Part shown: piece by piece, positions 12,801 to 24,753 of the stretch | Numbering within the stretch: the stretch's first letter is position 1 | Layout: the number at the start of each line of letters is the position of its first letter | Source: Sipunculus nudus | Taxonomy: Eukaryota > Annelida > Sipuncula > Golfingiida > Sipunculidae | Assembly (NCBI GenBank): GCA_026874595.1 | Contig: CM049306.1 | Span: forward strand, 14,965,019 to 15,029,018 | Reading direction: 5' to 3' | DNA: 64,000 nucleotides | Notes under the pieces: model-generated | The model's database searches: none | What the model saw: the letters and a program-made list of their open reading frames with translations, nothing else | What the model was told of the DNA's origin: nothing | Program-made: the position numbers and the translations under genes

Positions 12801-13857
12801 TGCTCTCCTTTATTCAAGGACGAATCTTCACTAACCTTCTGAGTGGCGACAACGTCTGTCATTTCACATCACAGAGATTTTAGATATTTGCAGTCTCTAT
12901 TTGTTTAAAATCCTTATACACATCACATGTTTAACATATTGTACGATGGGAAACCTATCCGTTTCTCGACACAATGTATGCGACCTTAATTTGAAACTGT
13001 TATCAGAATCGTGGAATGAGCATACTGCGCAATGGACAGTGACGGAAAACCTTTACCTTTTGTTAACAGATCAAGGGTGTGGCATGTTAAACAGTAATAT
13101 GCCTATATATATTGCAGTCGGATTTTGTGAGCTGACAGATTTTTACGTATCTGACATGAAGTGCATGAAAAGCAAATGTCAGTGCCATATTTGTCCATAT
13201 ACTTTTAGGTGGCTTTCAAGATTAGTTTCTTGGAGACCATGTCCATCAGCACTGTTCAATTCAGTAAGCTCGATTAATTTGACTCCGGAATAGTAACAAG
13301 CTTACTTGGATAATTAATATTTCCTCCAGCTAGCTAGACATAAGGCTTGCGCGGCTCCCCATTATGTAAAGCTAACAAATCTTGGCCCAGTGCCCAGTGG
13401 ATCGAGGCAACAGTCTTTCTTGCTTCATCATCCGCGCACGAGGTGAAAAAGGGTCAATGATACAGACCTGTCCGCCATTTTGAGCTTACACGTAGCAGAC
13501 GATAATGTGTACCTATCCGACATTGCTTCAATCACTTAATCCTCCAATACAGATCGTATTCAAGGTTATCACATTAAATATCTGTATTTGTTCCGACCGA
13601 CATTAGGGACTATGAATTGGAAACCATCTGTCAATTAAGAGTCCACCAGTGTTCTATAGAAGCTAAAACCAGATGCAGGGGAAATGGGAGATTTGCTCGC
13701 TCTTTTATTCTTCAAACAGCCAGAGCATTTTTATCAAATTAGTTGAATGTACCAATATGATTTAATTATAATGCGTGTTATAACATATCTGTCCATAGAT
13801 TTACTAGCATAATTGAGGAGAAGCATTACTTTAAAAACTGAATCTCAGTATCATAGT
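6864..13857. other. Long non-coding stretch
   Basis: No recognisable gene. The only repeat found is the tandem 29-mer near 9.5 kb, apart from a faint doubled 20-mer (tagaaacacc...) near 11.11-11.15 kb. Open frames of 60-130 residues are AT-driven or of unknown composition, and none carries a domain I can name. A LINE-like 3' end (TAAATAAATCTGAATCTTG) occurs near 12.07 kb without supporting coding sequence. Confidence 0.45.
9535..9633 (+). repeat. Tandem 28-29-bp repeat, about 3.5 copies
   Basis: Units begin AAGTCTATAGGTTAAT at 9535, 9564, 9592 and 9621 and end in a TGACAGC-type segment. Divergence between units is modest. Confidence 0.8.
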
Positions 13858-13858
13858 A

Positions 13859-14017
13859 CAGGCTCGGATCCAGGATTTTTCCCGATGGGGGGGGGGGGGG
13901 GGGGGGGGGTTGGGGGGGTGCTACTGGTGTCATAAAAAATTGTCTAAAAAAGGTTGTTGGTTGAGAGCAGGGGGCGGGGGTTTCGACCCCCAATCGCCCC
14001 TTCCCGATCCGCGCCTT
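13859..14017. mobile_element. Short G-rich MITE with CGGATC terminal repeats
   Basis: The left end AGGCTCGGATCCAGGA and the right end in reverse complement, AGGCGCGGATCGGGA, form imperfect terminal inverted repeats around a ~160-bp body. The body contains a poly-G run (about 13887-13909) and a C-rich partner segment. No target duplication is clear and the superfamily is not assigned. A related left-end motif (GGCGGATCCAGCGG) occurs next to a G-rich tract near 60.40 kb. Confidence 0.55.
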
Positions 14018-16906
14018 GTGTAATAATATTGTACTTGGATATTGGTTTGACAGAAGGTCATCTTTTTATCTAAAATTGATTTTCCGTGTTTTCGTTTATA
14101 TTAATAAGGTTATACACTTATTTATGTCACTTCATAAGAGTATCAGGGAGACTGTGGAATATTTATTTCTCAGTGAACATTCTTGTTCCGTAATCACCGA
14201 AGACCTGACCAAAGCTAATACAAATGGGGCAAATTGAACAGTCTCAGATAGCAATATATAGGCAATATAATATAAAATATAACATTCGGGAGAGAACAGA
14301 ATATTATAGCCTAATACTTGTCGCTCGTGTGTACAAATCGTGAAAAGAAGCCATTGTTTTATTAAAAATCTGCAAAAGGACTCATTGCAGTAATGAAAAT
14401 TCCTATATTTAAATTGAAGAAACCCGAACCCATAATTTAAGTGACATAACACTTTCGATGATCGGGTATAATTAGTACAAAAATATATGCGTACATATTG
14501 AACCTATTTTATATTATCATATATGTTATTAGAAGCCTTTTATCTAACCTGTGGTCTCACCTGAACACCATTAGTAAGAACCATTGTGTATACCATCATA
14601 ATCTGAGAATGAAATACTTGGTTACTGCACCTTTTTCCTACAGGGAGCGCTGTATGCTGTGTGTGCAGTTTTACTGATGGTATTTATATTTTTTACCTTT
14701 CAATTAATTTCACATGGTTTTGTAATATTTAACAATACATAAACGGTTAAAAGGTATATAATACTTAAAGCAGCCAGTAACAGTGAGCCGCTTTTTAGTG
14801 GCCTAATTTAAAACTAATATCTCAAAGGTGTTTTTCCCACCTGTACTGTGTCTTTTTTTTTTAAATGAAATTTCACATTTTTTATCGAATCAAAATTAAA
14901 ATTTTTAAGTAGATAGAGCCATGATGGATTAAAAATCACTTGTAAGATATTGTCACGTAGTGGCTGGCTGTTACTATAGATGTTGAGAACAGCGTACTGA
15001 ATTATACATATGAACCATGGTTCATGACGCTCAGCTGACAAGCAGGCTATTTACCCTAACACTCATAACAGGAATTTTATCATCTGAAAGCCATATTGAG
15101 ATAAACTTCAGATGTAAACTTGACCTTTGACCTGCTGGTACCACAATCGACAGGGTTCTTTTGTACATGATGGGTCACACATGTGCAGACTGAATCCACA
15201 CATGAATGGTCTAAATAGGTTGTACAAGACAAAAATAAGATTAAAGTCAAAATCACCAGTAATCAGACTACACTGAGAACTTGATTGAAACATTTGTCTA
15301 TCACATTAAGCGTAAAAACAGAATTTATCACGTAAACATATAATCTTAAAGATGATGAACTATAATTCGGCTGATTTGACCTTGTAGATCAAGGTAAAGG
15401 TCATAAGTTTTTTCAAACTCTTTATGAGAACATGGTCAAAACAACTTTTGTGTGAAATTTGAAGAAAAAATATGCTGTGCTTCAAAGGTTAAAAGGCGGA
15501 TAATCATCCTGCAATTCTGCGGGATTCACGAAGACTGAGAACGTCACCGACAGATGATGGGACTGAAAACAATATTAAAAAAAAAATAATAATAAATACA
15601 CACTGATAAAACTATTCTTGATCAATATTCAAGGCAAGATTCGCAATCCATGCATTTATAATTAAGCTACAGGAGATTTTGTTTATATTTTCATTATTCT
15701 AGGCTGCCGAAACACGTTCCATAACTCGGAGAATTTGGGACGCAGTGACTTAATTTCTAGTGTCCAGGATGATTTTTCATTGACCTCCCTGGATGTCAAA
15801 CAAGAAGATTCTAGGTTCAACGGTAACGATTTGAGCCCTGTTAACAGACGAGCTAAGAAGTGTTCAAATATCATATGAAAATGAATTAAAAGGTAAAAAA
15901 ATAACACTGTTTAAATGATTTAAATGTATACTTAATGGGTCAAGTATAAGTTTAAAACATCTTTTGGATTGACTTTAATTATACATCGATTATAAAGGTT
16001 TCTGGTCCAAGCCCCGCCAAAGCCTAAATGACAAATCCGCATGTTTATGTAAACCAAGCTCTCAATAAGCTACGCTCCAAAAGACCTTACAAAATCGTAA
16101 AGCCTAATATGCCAATAAAACTAAAGAACTCTGATGCCTATTGTACCAATGATTAAATTAATACGACTATAATTAAACTTACGTCAATCATAAAGCCATC
16201 GTCCTCATTCAGATCATATATGCTGGGTCAGCCACATATGATATACACATCTATTTTAGAGATCGGTAAAGTTAAATATTAAGCGTTTACCACCACAGCT
16301 GCATGGACCGTATTTGGTATCAGCTTTCCTGTAAAACCGGGTTGATTTTCCTACTGACACTAAAGCCATAATGTAGATTAAAACTTCATTGGGAATATAT
16401 GCTCGAATCTATTTTTGAATTAAGGATATGAAAAAACAATTTCTAAATAAACTTAAAAAAATGGGACCATTCAATTATTAATAAATCGTGCGAAATAGCC
16501 ATTACGTGAGCTATTATGTTCTGCATATTGCAATCATTTATTTGCATATTCTGCGCCTAGATCACTTTAACTTTACTGACACGCAGTTTTTTTTTCGTTG
16601 ACAATAGGCAAGAAACAATGTATTTCGACTGGTTCCCAACACTTTTTTTTATATTTCTATCATATTGAGTCTAAAACTTCAACCTCTGCCAGTTACATGG
16701 TCTGGTGCAGATGCACTTCCGGAAAATTCCATCTGCCTCTCATATCTCATAGGGCTTTTTTGCTGGAAATCTGTTTTCAAAGGTTTCACCAATCACAGTA
16801 AAATAGCTGTATTCTTCTTAACAGTAAGCTATCAGTCAAGGATTTGTAAAAAAATAAAAATGGAATAGGAAGTGGTGACATTTGAATGAGACGTACTGAT
16901 CAGACC

Positions 16907-16909
<3 letters not shown>
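14018..16909. other. Non-coding stretch with TGACCTT-rich segment
   Basis: No gene seen. Between 15.11 and 15.43 kb there are several TGACCTT/AAGGTCA motifs, a composition common in old animal DNA-transposon remnants, but no ends could be defined. Confidence 0.35.

Positions 16910-16997
<88 letters not shown>
16910..16997. repeat. (TA)n microsatellite, left of pogo-like MITE
   Basis: About 88 bp of almost pure AT dinucleotide. It continues on the other side of the MITE at 17173-17210. Confidence 0.95.
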
Positions 16998-17001
<4 letters not shown>

Positions 17002-17169
17002 GAACCCTACAATTACGACCACCCCTGGGACTGACCAAAGTGGTCGCAATTTGGGGGTGGTCGTATTTGTGAAATTTAAAGTTACCTGGATCATCTATTC
17101 GGGACCATGAAAAGCGGTCGTAATTGTGGGGTGGTCGCAATTGTGGAGTGGTCGCAAGGCGGGGTTCCA

Positions 17170-17172
<3 letters not shown>
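16998..17172. mobile_element. pogo/Tigger-like MITE, 175 bp, inside a (TA)n tract
   Basis: The left end AGTGGAACCC and the right end GGGGTTCCACTG are inverted and are followed inward by repeated GTGGTCGYAATT motifs on both arms. The right side is followed by TA and the whole element is embedded in (TA)n, consistent with TA target duplication. CAGTGGAAC-type termini with TA duplication are typical of pogo/Tigger relatives (established knowledge). There is no transposase. The same family forms a 1.07-kb copy at 53458-54531. Confidence 0.75.

Positions 17173-17210
<38 letters not shown>
17173..17210. repeat. (TA)n microsatellite, right of pogo-like MITE
   Basis: Alternating TA continuing the tract interrupted by the MITE. 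Confidence 0.95.
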
Positions 17211-17213
<3 letters not shown>

Positions 17214-17717
17214 CCAGTCATTTCAGTTCTCCTTCCTTTTAACCGCTGCTTTGTATATCAAGATTCTCGGAGTTTCACCAAAAGGGCTCGCACAGGGAAA
17301 TCATCTGTAATCAGACAAATGAGAGAGTGGTATCCAATGCGCCTTCAACTCAGGTCTTAAAACCACAACGCCCCGCCCTCGTTCTTCTGGATTCTTGGCC
17401 CTGTGCCATCCCTGGTGTTCAGACCCCGAAACACAATATGTACCGATAGAAGCGGCGAATGGGCATTTGTTTGACCTGCACTAGATGCATGGCTTTGCCT
17501 CTTGCTGAATTATAAATGATGTATCCTTGTTTGAATCGGTCAGTTTCGGATGCTGGAAACCATCTGAGGTAATAACATAAAACTTAAGATTGAATGACAG
17601 GCTTGCTCTTGACAGAAATGCTAAATTTCTGCCACGAATTTATTCAATATTTATTTTTTTAGTTATTCATTAGTCTATGAGGCAACTGCCCTCTTACACA
17701 TAACTTTATTAGACCAC

Positions 17718-18178
17718 TAGTGATGTAGGGCTCGAGTCCGGACACGCGTTAAGCTTTTTAGGGACTCCGGGGTCCTGGAATTGGACTTGAACTCGGACTC
17801 GAAGGTAAGGACTCGAGAAATCCGGCCGAGTCCATCTCGAGTCCAATAGGAAAAAAATATCTGTCACTTTAATATTATAAAGACTTATATATGTACGAAC
17901 TACTGATCAAATATTACAAATAATAACACCATATAAAAACAAAAAAACTCAGCATCGGGAACTATATCTGTAATTAACCATTATAGTAAACACATTTGTG
18001 AACTAATGTAAATGTAGATGATAATCTGAAATTTCCTTTTTAAATTGCGTTTTAAGGTTGTTTGTATTAGATTCGAACTTGGACCCTGGTTCCAAATGAC
18101 ACGTACTCGAAAAAGATGGACTTGTCCCCGAACCTCAATGACTTTGACTCTGATGGTGTTGTCTCGACTACAACACTG
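17718..18178 (+). mobile_element. hAT-like non-autonomous element, copy 1
   Basis: The 461-bp copy starts TAGTGATGTAGGG and ends GACTACAACACTG. The ends are inverted, and both subterminal regions contain many GGACTCGGACTCG-type subrepeats. It shares structure and sequence with copies at 31442-31875 and 37326-38205. Copy 3 has an 8-bp target duplication, which supports hAT. No duplication is visible here and there is no transposase. Confidence 0.65.
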
Positions 18179-19410
18179 CTCTCTGTTTTAGCTTTAGGCA
18201 GTTCACGGCCCTAAACCTATATGGATCAGTCGTACCATATATAGTTGCAGCTTATGTGAGTCTTCAGGTGTATGACGCAAATATCTGAGTTCTCACTTAT
18301 CAGGGTCAATGATTTGCATTTTATAGCACAGCATAATGAATTCTACCCTTACAATTATTACGTATATCTATATATATGATACCTTAGTTAGATTATTGCA
18401 TGTAAAAAACGTTTTACCACGTCAAAGCCTGGGTGTAATCAAGGGTTTATGAGTACAGCTGAAACAATATAGGAGATAATTCCCGTGAACGATTTTGGCT
18501 GGTAAACCTGCCGTATAATTCACCAGGTAAAGCTGTATTCATCATGGACTATGAGCAGCAAATCAGGGTATCGGAAAACTAATTACGGAGCTCTATATTT
18601 AACTAACAAGAGGCTTGTAGTCCAAGGGTCTATTGATTATTCAGGTATAACACCAGTGAACTTCGCTCCGGTCGGGAGGGCGGAAAATCACAACATCGGA
18701 TCTGTAGTGTTTTGTTCATGTTTATAGCTGGATAAGGACCGTCATTCACAGGACTGCAGTTCCTCTCGTAAAGGTTGCGATTCAATAATAAATCCATTTA
18801 AAAGACATTGAATATTAAAATTGCAAAAAAAACTTATAAAAAATAACAATGTTACAGTAAAAGAGTATGGATGTATGGGTGGTATAAACAACTTGTTAGA
18901 TATTAAGTCCAATCAAGGACAAACTCCGATCTTACTCGAATAAACTTCAGAATACAAGATATGTATGACTACAAGATATATATGAACTATTACTGATACT
19001 TAGCTTTATGAATTAGAGAGCGAAAATGTACTTAGGCCTGCAACATCTTTCTAAAGCAGTTCAGTATCTCATGCAGGGTTCCCAAAGTAAGAATTAATCA
19101 CGAATTTAATCCTTCATCAAATGAAGACAGTGATCCTTGTCAAAAGCAGGGAAACTATAGAAAATAGAGAACAGGAACCGTCCCATAATTAACATGACGA
19201 ATATATCTCCTTTCTGGTTCTTCTTCTTCCTGTTCACCAATGAGAACTCGAACATCATGCAAAATACGAAATCTGAGCTAATATAATCTCTGTCACTTTC
19301 ACCAGAACCAGAACGGTCTAGACCTGTGTTTTTTTTAAATTAAAAACTACTTTGGCAGATTCAAGGGGTAAACTTTATGCACAGTTGAAACGACCAGATG
19401 TCAATTTGAA
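18179..19410. other. Non-coding stretch
   Basis: Nothing beyond AT-rich unique sequence was recognised. Confidence 0.4.
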
Positions 19411-19505
19411 CAGGTATTGCTTTAGCGGAACATTTTTTAAGGTTTACGGTGACTTGGGGGTTTTGTGTGCTTGCCTCAGCAGGTGAGTGCATAGCTGTAC
19501 GTGTC
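19411..19505 (+). repeat. Left direct repeat bracketing tandem array
   Basis: About 95 bp beginning CAGGTATTGCTTTAGCGGA and ending ACGTGTCTG, about 85% alike to 20202-20298 in the same orientation. Confidence 0.8.
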
Positions 19506-20030
19506 TGCTATATTGTCGTGTATAACCGTGATGGAGTTTTACTTAAGAGTATCTGTAATCGTATATTGTCATGCATAACCGTGATGGAGTTTTACTTCAG
19601 AGTGTCTGCAATCGTAAATTGTCATGCATAACCATGATGGAGTTTTACTTCAGAGTGTCTGTAATCGTATATTGTCATGTATAAACGTGATGGAGCTTTA
19701 GTTCAACATGTATAATCTTTGGTTCAAAGTGTCTGTAATAGTATATTGTCATGTATAAACGTGATGGAGCTTTAGTTCAAAGTGTCTGCTATAGTACATT
19801 GTCATAAATAACCGTGATGGAGCTATAGTTCAAAGTGTCCGTAATAGTATATTGTCATGTATAAACGTGATGGAGCTTTAGTTCAAAGTGTCTGCTATAG
19901 TACATTGTCATGAATAACCGTGATGGAGCTATAGTTCAAAGTGTCCGTAATAGTATATTGTCATGTATACACGTGATGGAGCTTTAGTTCAAAGTGTCTG
20001 TAATAGTATATTCTCATGTATTACACAGTA
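19506..20030 (+). repeat. Tandem array of a ~54-bp unit, nine copies
   Basis: The anchor GTGATGGAG (ATGATGGAG in one unit) recurs at intervals of about 52-55 bp, with one longer unit of about 80 bp. Each unit reads roughly ATTGTCATGTATAA, CGTGATGGAGCTTTAG, TTCAAAGTGTCTG. Neighbouring unit types alternate (TAATAGTATATT versus CTATAGTACATT), suggesting a two-unit higher-order repeat. Confidence 0.9.
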
Positions 20031-20201
20031 TATGAGGGTTAGAAAATAAAACAGGTGAAAGACCAAAATATTCTCTGTTGTTACTGTACAGTGCCTTGAT
20101 GCAGGGCGTCAGGGCTTTGCACATTTTCCAGTTAGACTTCCTGGGAGCTCCCCATTTTCCGACACCGAACATAAAGCCTCCACCATATATGTCCAATTGA
20201 T

Positions 20202-20298
20202 CAGGTAATGCTTTGGCGGAGCATCCTTTAAGGTTTACGGGGACGTGAGGGTTTTGTGTGCTGGCTTCAGCAGGAAAGTGCATCGCTACGTGTCAGTG
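20202..20298 (+). repeat. Right direct repeat bracketing tandem array
   Basis: Begins CAGGTAATGCTTTGGCGGA and matches 19411-19505 in the same orientation. A minus-strand open frame of 89 residues across 20014-20283 falls partly on this repeat and is not believed to be a gene. Confidence 0.8.
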
Positions 20299-23200
20299 CC
20301 AGCCCAGCAGAACCAGTGCTCTAGAATAATTGAAGCTCCCTGTGATTGATGGCGGTTTGAGCATACTAAGTCGTCCTACGTAAACACGTCCTTCCAGCCG
20401 GTCACGAGTAGAGGTCGCTCGCCTTTAGTAGTGTGATTGGATAACTGGATGAAGAATCGGACTAGGAATAGCTACATATTAATATTTCCTACTTATTATT
20501 ACTTTCACCAAAGCCATTATTGTTGGGTAATTCTGAATGAGTCGATTTTATAAAAATATGTCTCGAGTCCGCAAGGCAAGCCTCTTTTGGAGGTTAATTA
20601 TGTGTATTCATGGTATTTTGTGCATTTATAGTATATTTGCTGATTTATGGTATGAATACTACTTGTGCGTCATCACTCGAAGCAACAAGCGGCTCACGAA
20701 CATGCCTATAAATGCTTTTGTTGGTAAGCAGTAATTAAGCCAAAGTTGACAAGGAGCGCGAGTGTCGCGGCAGGCAACGAGCGGGCAGTGAGGGTGACAT
20801 GAAGACTCACTATTGATCAGTGGCAGTGCTTTCTGCCTGAGGCTGAGACAGGGACTTCTGCAGCTTGTCACCCGGTCAGCTCCATCAAAACAAAACAAAC
20901 ACATTTCAAAGAAACGCTTCCGGAACATACAAGCTCTATTCTAAATAAGAAACATATATTTATATCCGTATCACAAATGTGAGATAAGTCGTGGGAGCTG
21001 TAATATCATTCTTGGTCTGTTTTGTGTCTATCCTATAAATGCTCCACATCTTCCACTAAGTGCATGGAAATACACGACAAACTGAAAACCCAACTTCCAT
21101 CCGACTGTCACGCCTGTGTTCATTTCCGTGGCGACGGGACTACCCCTGATTTTACTGTAAAAGTCTATGGTAAGATGTAAAACCATTTAAAGACTTCACT
21201 TGACACGAAAAATCTATATCATTGACAGCTACAGATTTTTATCATAAATGTCTAAACCCGCGACATTATAAGTGAAAACATATAAAGTGGAAGCTCTCCA
21301 AATCGGCACCTCTGTACAGTGGGAAGTTTTTGATAGTCCCATTTTCCCCAAATTATTTGTTGCGGGAACTACCATCATATAATGGTCATTTCTTTCACGT
21401 CCCACAGTCCCAGTGGCGCCCATATTGTAGAGGTTCAACTGTTCGTTCAAACTGGTGCATCACCAGCCTAGGTATATATAGTTGTTAACATATCAAATTT
21501 TTTCCCAATTCCTTGTTTATTTTATTCCAATGGTTACTAAAGCCTTGTATCTACGGACAATCCGGGGATGTTAAACTATTTATTTGTTATACGTGTTTAT
21601 TAAATAGTCATATACTCGATATATATAATACATAAATATAATATAAATACATATTTGATTTGTAACTGAAAGGGGGAAGGTACAAGCTAAATAAATTAAT
21701 TGTATGATATTCACTGATGCGTAGGAATATCGGAACATAAACATAACTATTGTGGACGCATTAACATTTATCATCAAAATTGCATCAAATATTCATAAAA
21801 TGTACGTTTGTTTTTACCGAAATTCATACGGCTGTCAGTGCAGACATCACCAGTGTTCCACAAGTCTGGATTTTTTGCCATGCCTGAAAGAATACCTGTC
21901 AGTGCTGTCACTAACAAACTGGCGGCATTAAAATTTATTAGAATGCACGTGATTAATGGCGCCGCCATATCTCTCTCACGAGCAGTTGTCTGACTACTAG
22001 CTTTGTGGACAGGGACTCGTAAACCAGGGAGACCGATCCATGCAGCCAGTCTGGACGGGGTCAAAATAGCGCCCATAAACAACACTTGTTTCACTGCTTA
22101 TTTTAACTGCCGCCCATCAAGCACTTCTTGCAGGTTCCTAGCTAACGCCTGTTTAACAGGAGATGAAATACCAGGTATTTGTTCTGAGCATGTTATAAAG
22201 TTTCCACTATTCTCAACATTACAAGTTTTATAACTCTCGATTTTTTTCTACAAAGGCAGGATGGCAGAAATGGGTAGAAATTATGCTTCTGTTGCACCAA
22301 GCATTGGTGTTGTAATCCGAAACTTATGTAATGTCTCAAAATTTTTCTGAAATTTTTCTCTGTGTGTTAAAGCTGGATTTACGTTATTGCTGCACTCTCC
22401 GACTTGTATACCATCGCTTATGAAATGTAGTTTTGTTGTTGCCTGAGCCCTCACATTTATCTCAGATGCAGGAATTATATAAAAAATGTCCCTGCAGCTT
22501 TGCAGCGTCTTCACTCAGTTTGACGGTATCTGTATCACAATGCACCCGTTTTTTGTTTATGTATAATAGCCAATTATCGCATATTACATTGTTTTTCTTC
22601 AAACACTTCAGAATATTTTGTGATGTAACCGTTTTAAGGGTTTTTAAGTAGCATGTGAAATCATAGTGAAGACATTACAGGGATGTAAAACAAATAAAAT
22701 GTAAGGGAGAATTCGATATGTTATGGTTTTTCTTGGATCTTCCCTATGATATAAGCGTTCGCGTATTACTTCGGGCGTGTGGCCCTCATTCTTCCCATGT
22801 ATCATATTTCTTGGATGTTCTTAGATAATCCTTTTAAGGATCTGATAAATGTATTTTTTTTTGCAATTGATCAGAGAACTTGACAATGTTGAATTTTGTG
22901 GCCATAAACCTAAGTGAAATATCTCATTATACATAAAACGTAATACCATGACGAACTTACAGCTTGACATGCTACGTCACTTCGCTGGTTAAAGCCTGGT
23001 GATAACAAAACATAACCTGCACGCTTTACAGCGATCCGGATTTCTTGTCAAACGTGGCTTCGGTATGGACATACCACTGCTGAGTAGAGACTGCACATAA
23101 AATCAACCCTACCACGCAAAAGAATAAAAAAAAAATAAAATGAACAGTTTTTTTCCCATCAGGAAATGGAAATTGACCGTACAGAAACAATGGTTCTTTA

Positions 23201-23799
23201 TGACGTTCATGGAATCCATTGTTTAGAGCAACTGGATGAAGAAAGGAAATTTCTGAAAGATCTCAAACACCTCGCACCTGCATGAATGCCTGCACAACCA
23301 ATCACACTAAAAGTTCTCTTCACACGCTAATTACAAAGAGGGGAAGATTTCGTCCTCTCCCGTGGTCACTAACAACCAGTTAATAGATCAATCGATGGAA
23401 AGTTTGCATGACTGATGACATAATGAACATGAATTGAAGGGGACAATCCCGACATTTGACGTCTATTTACTAAAGGTAATCCCCTGAATCTGTTATAGGA
23501 AAAGGTCAGAAAACGCTAATCGCTAATCCCACAGCACACAGGCTGTTTGTTTTTAAGTGTTAGTAATGGGGGGGGGGGGGGGGGGGGTTGAAATTAATCC
23601 AATCACATTCAATATGACGTCTGGCGGCAAGTCGGGCAAAAACCAGCGTTTTGTAAGAAGGCGTTTTGCAACTTATTTCTGTACCAATTGTGAACATGCG
23701 TCTTTGATAACCCCTCAAAAGCAAGCCCTTTTCAAGTTAATTCCTTAATAAGGAAAGGATCCTAAACATTTAAATGGATGGACACCTAGAAGTTTGCTT
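20299..23799. other. Non-coding stretch with a poly-G run
   Basis: No gene recognised. A 20-bp poly-G run lies at 23568-23587. Near 21.96 kb a CpG-containing ATGGCGGCGCC motif on the minus strand sits in a 106-codon open frame (22094-21774) that I cannot place in any family. Confidence 0.35.
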
Positions 23800-23859
23800 A
23801 AATGTTTAGTAAAATATTAGTAAAGAGAACAGAAAAAAAATATTTTCCAAAATGAATTA

Positions 23860-24330
23860 AAAATGACCAGTATGCTTTCATACAAGGAAGATCTATTGGA
23901 GAACCAAATAGATTAATATGGGCTGTGTTACATTATACTCAAGTAAAAAACAAACCTGGCATCAAGTTTGCAGCTGATGTAGAGGCTGCTTTTTATCGTG
24001 TAGATCATGGTTTTATGTAAGAAACATTGAGGTATATTGGTTTTGTTGATGATTTCATTAAGTGGATTAAAATTTTACATACTGATTTACAAAGTACAGT
24101 TTTGAACAATGGTTCTACCACTGATTATTTTCATTTACAAAGGGAGACACTGGCTGAATATGTTTTTATCATAATTATTGAAATTTTGGCAATCAAAATA
24201 AGGATTTATTATAATTTAAAAGGAATATATACTGGATGCATGTTTGCTGATGAAACTCCAATATTTGTTGAAATTGTTGTATCACTTGGTCAGTACTTAC
24301 TGTAATTGAAAGGTTTGAATTTTTTCCTCA
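23860..24330 (+). pseudogene. LINE reverse transcriptase domain, decayed
   Basis: In order: a DQYAFIQGRSIGE segment (RT block 2a, about 23.87 kb), the first catalytic block KFAADVEAAFYRVDH (about 23.96-24.01 kb), the GFVDDFIKWIKILH helix (about 24.04 kb), a NNGSTTDYF segment, and a second catalytic block reading FADETP (about 24.245 kb) where active RTs have two adjacent aspartates. The second aspartate is therefore Glu, and the RQG motif expected before it is damaged. In-frame stops occur, for example after the first catalytic block. The protein would have copied element RNA at nicked chromosomal DNA. This copy cannot do so. Confidence 0.75.
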
Positions 24331-24621
24331 CTTAAGATAAACCGTACTAAATCAGAGGTTGCGTGCATAGGGTCTATCAAACATATTGTAAGACAACTGT
24401 ATAATCTGAAATAGACAGACTTGACACAGGCATCTGTAAAAATACTTGGAATTTACGTTTCTTATAACAAGGAATTAATCAATAAAGATAATTTTACACA
24501 TACTGAGAATGACCTGGCAACAAATCCATAAAATTGAAAAAGCCGGAACCTTTCAATATATATGGAAGGGCAGAAGTTGCACGTACGTTAGCAATATCAA
24601 AGGTTTACTATGTGACAAATA

Positions 24622-24698
24622 TTGATACCAACAAAACATACATTGAAACATCTAAAAAGACTTCTCTGTGACTTTATATGGATGGGTAAAAGACCAAC

Positions 24699-24753
<55 letters not shown>

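Noticed and set aside
12901-13293. 130-codon plus-strand frame
   Set aside because: No domain, splice context or coding-like composition. A frame of this length can occur by chance in 64 kb of six-frame sequence.
16900-17360. Several open frames with IYIYIY runs
   Set aside because: They are translations of (TA)n and of the MITE ends.
19506-20030. CRISPR-like array
   Set aside because: Units are contiguous 54-bp repeats without unique spacers, in a eukaryotic setting. It is a minisatellite.
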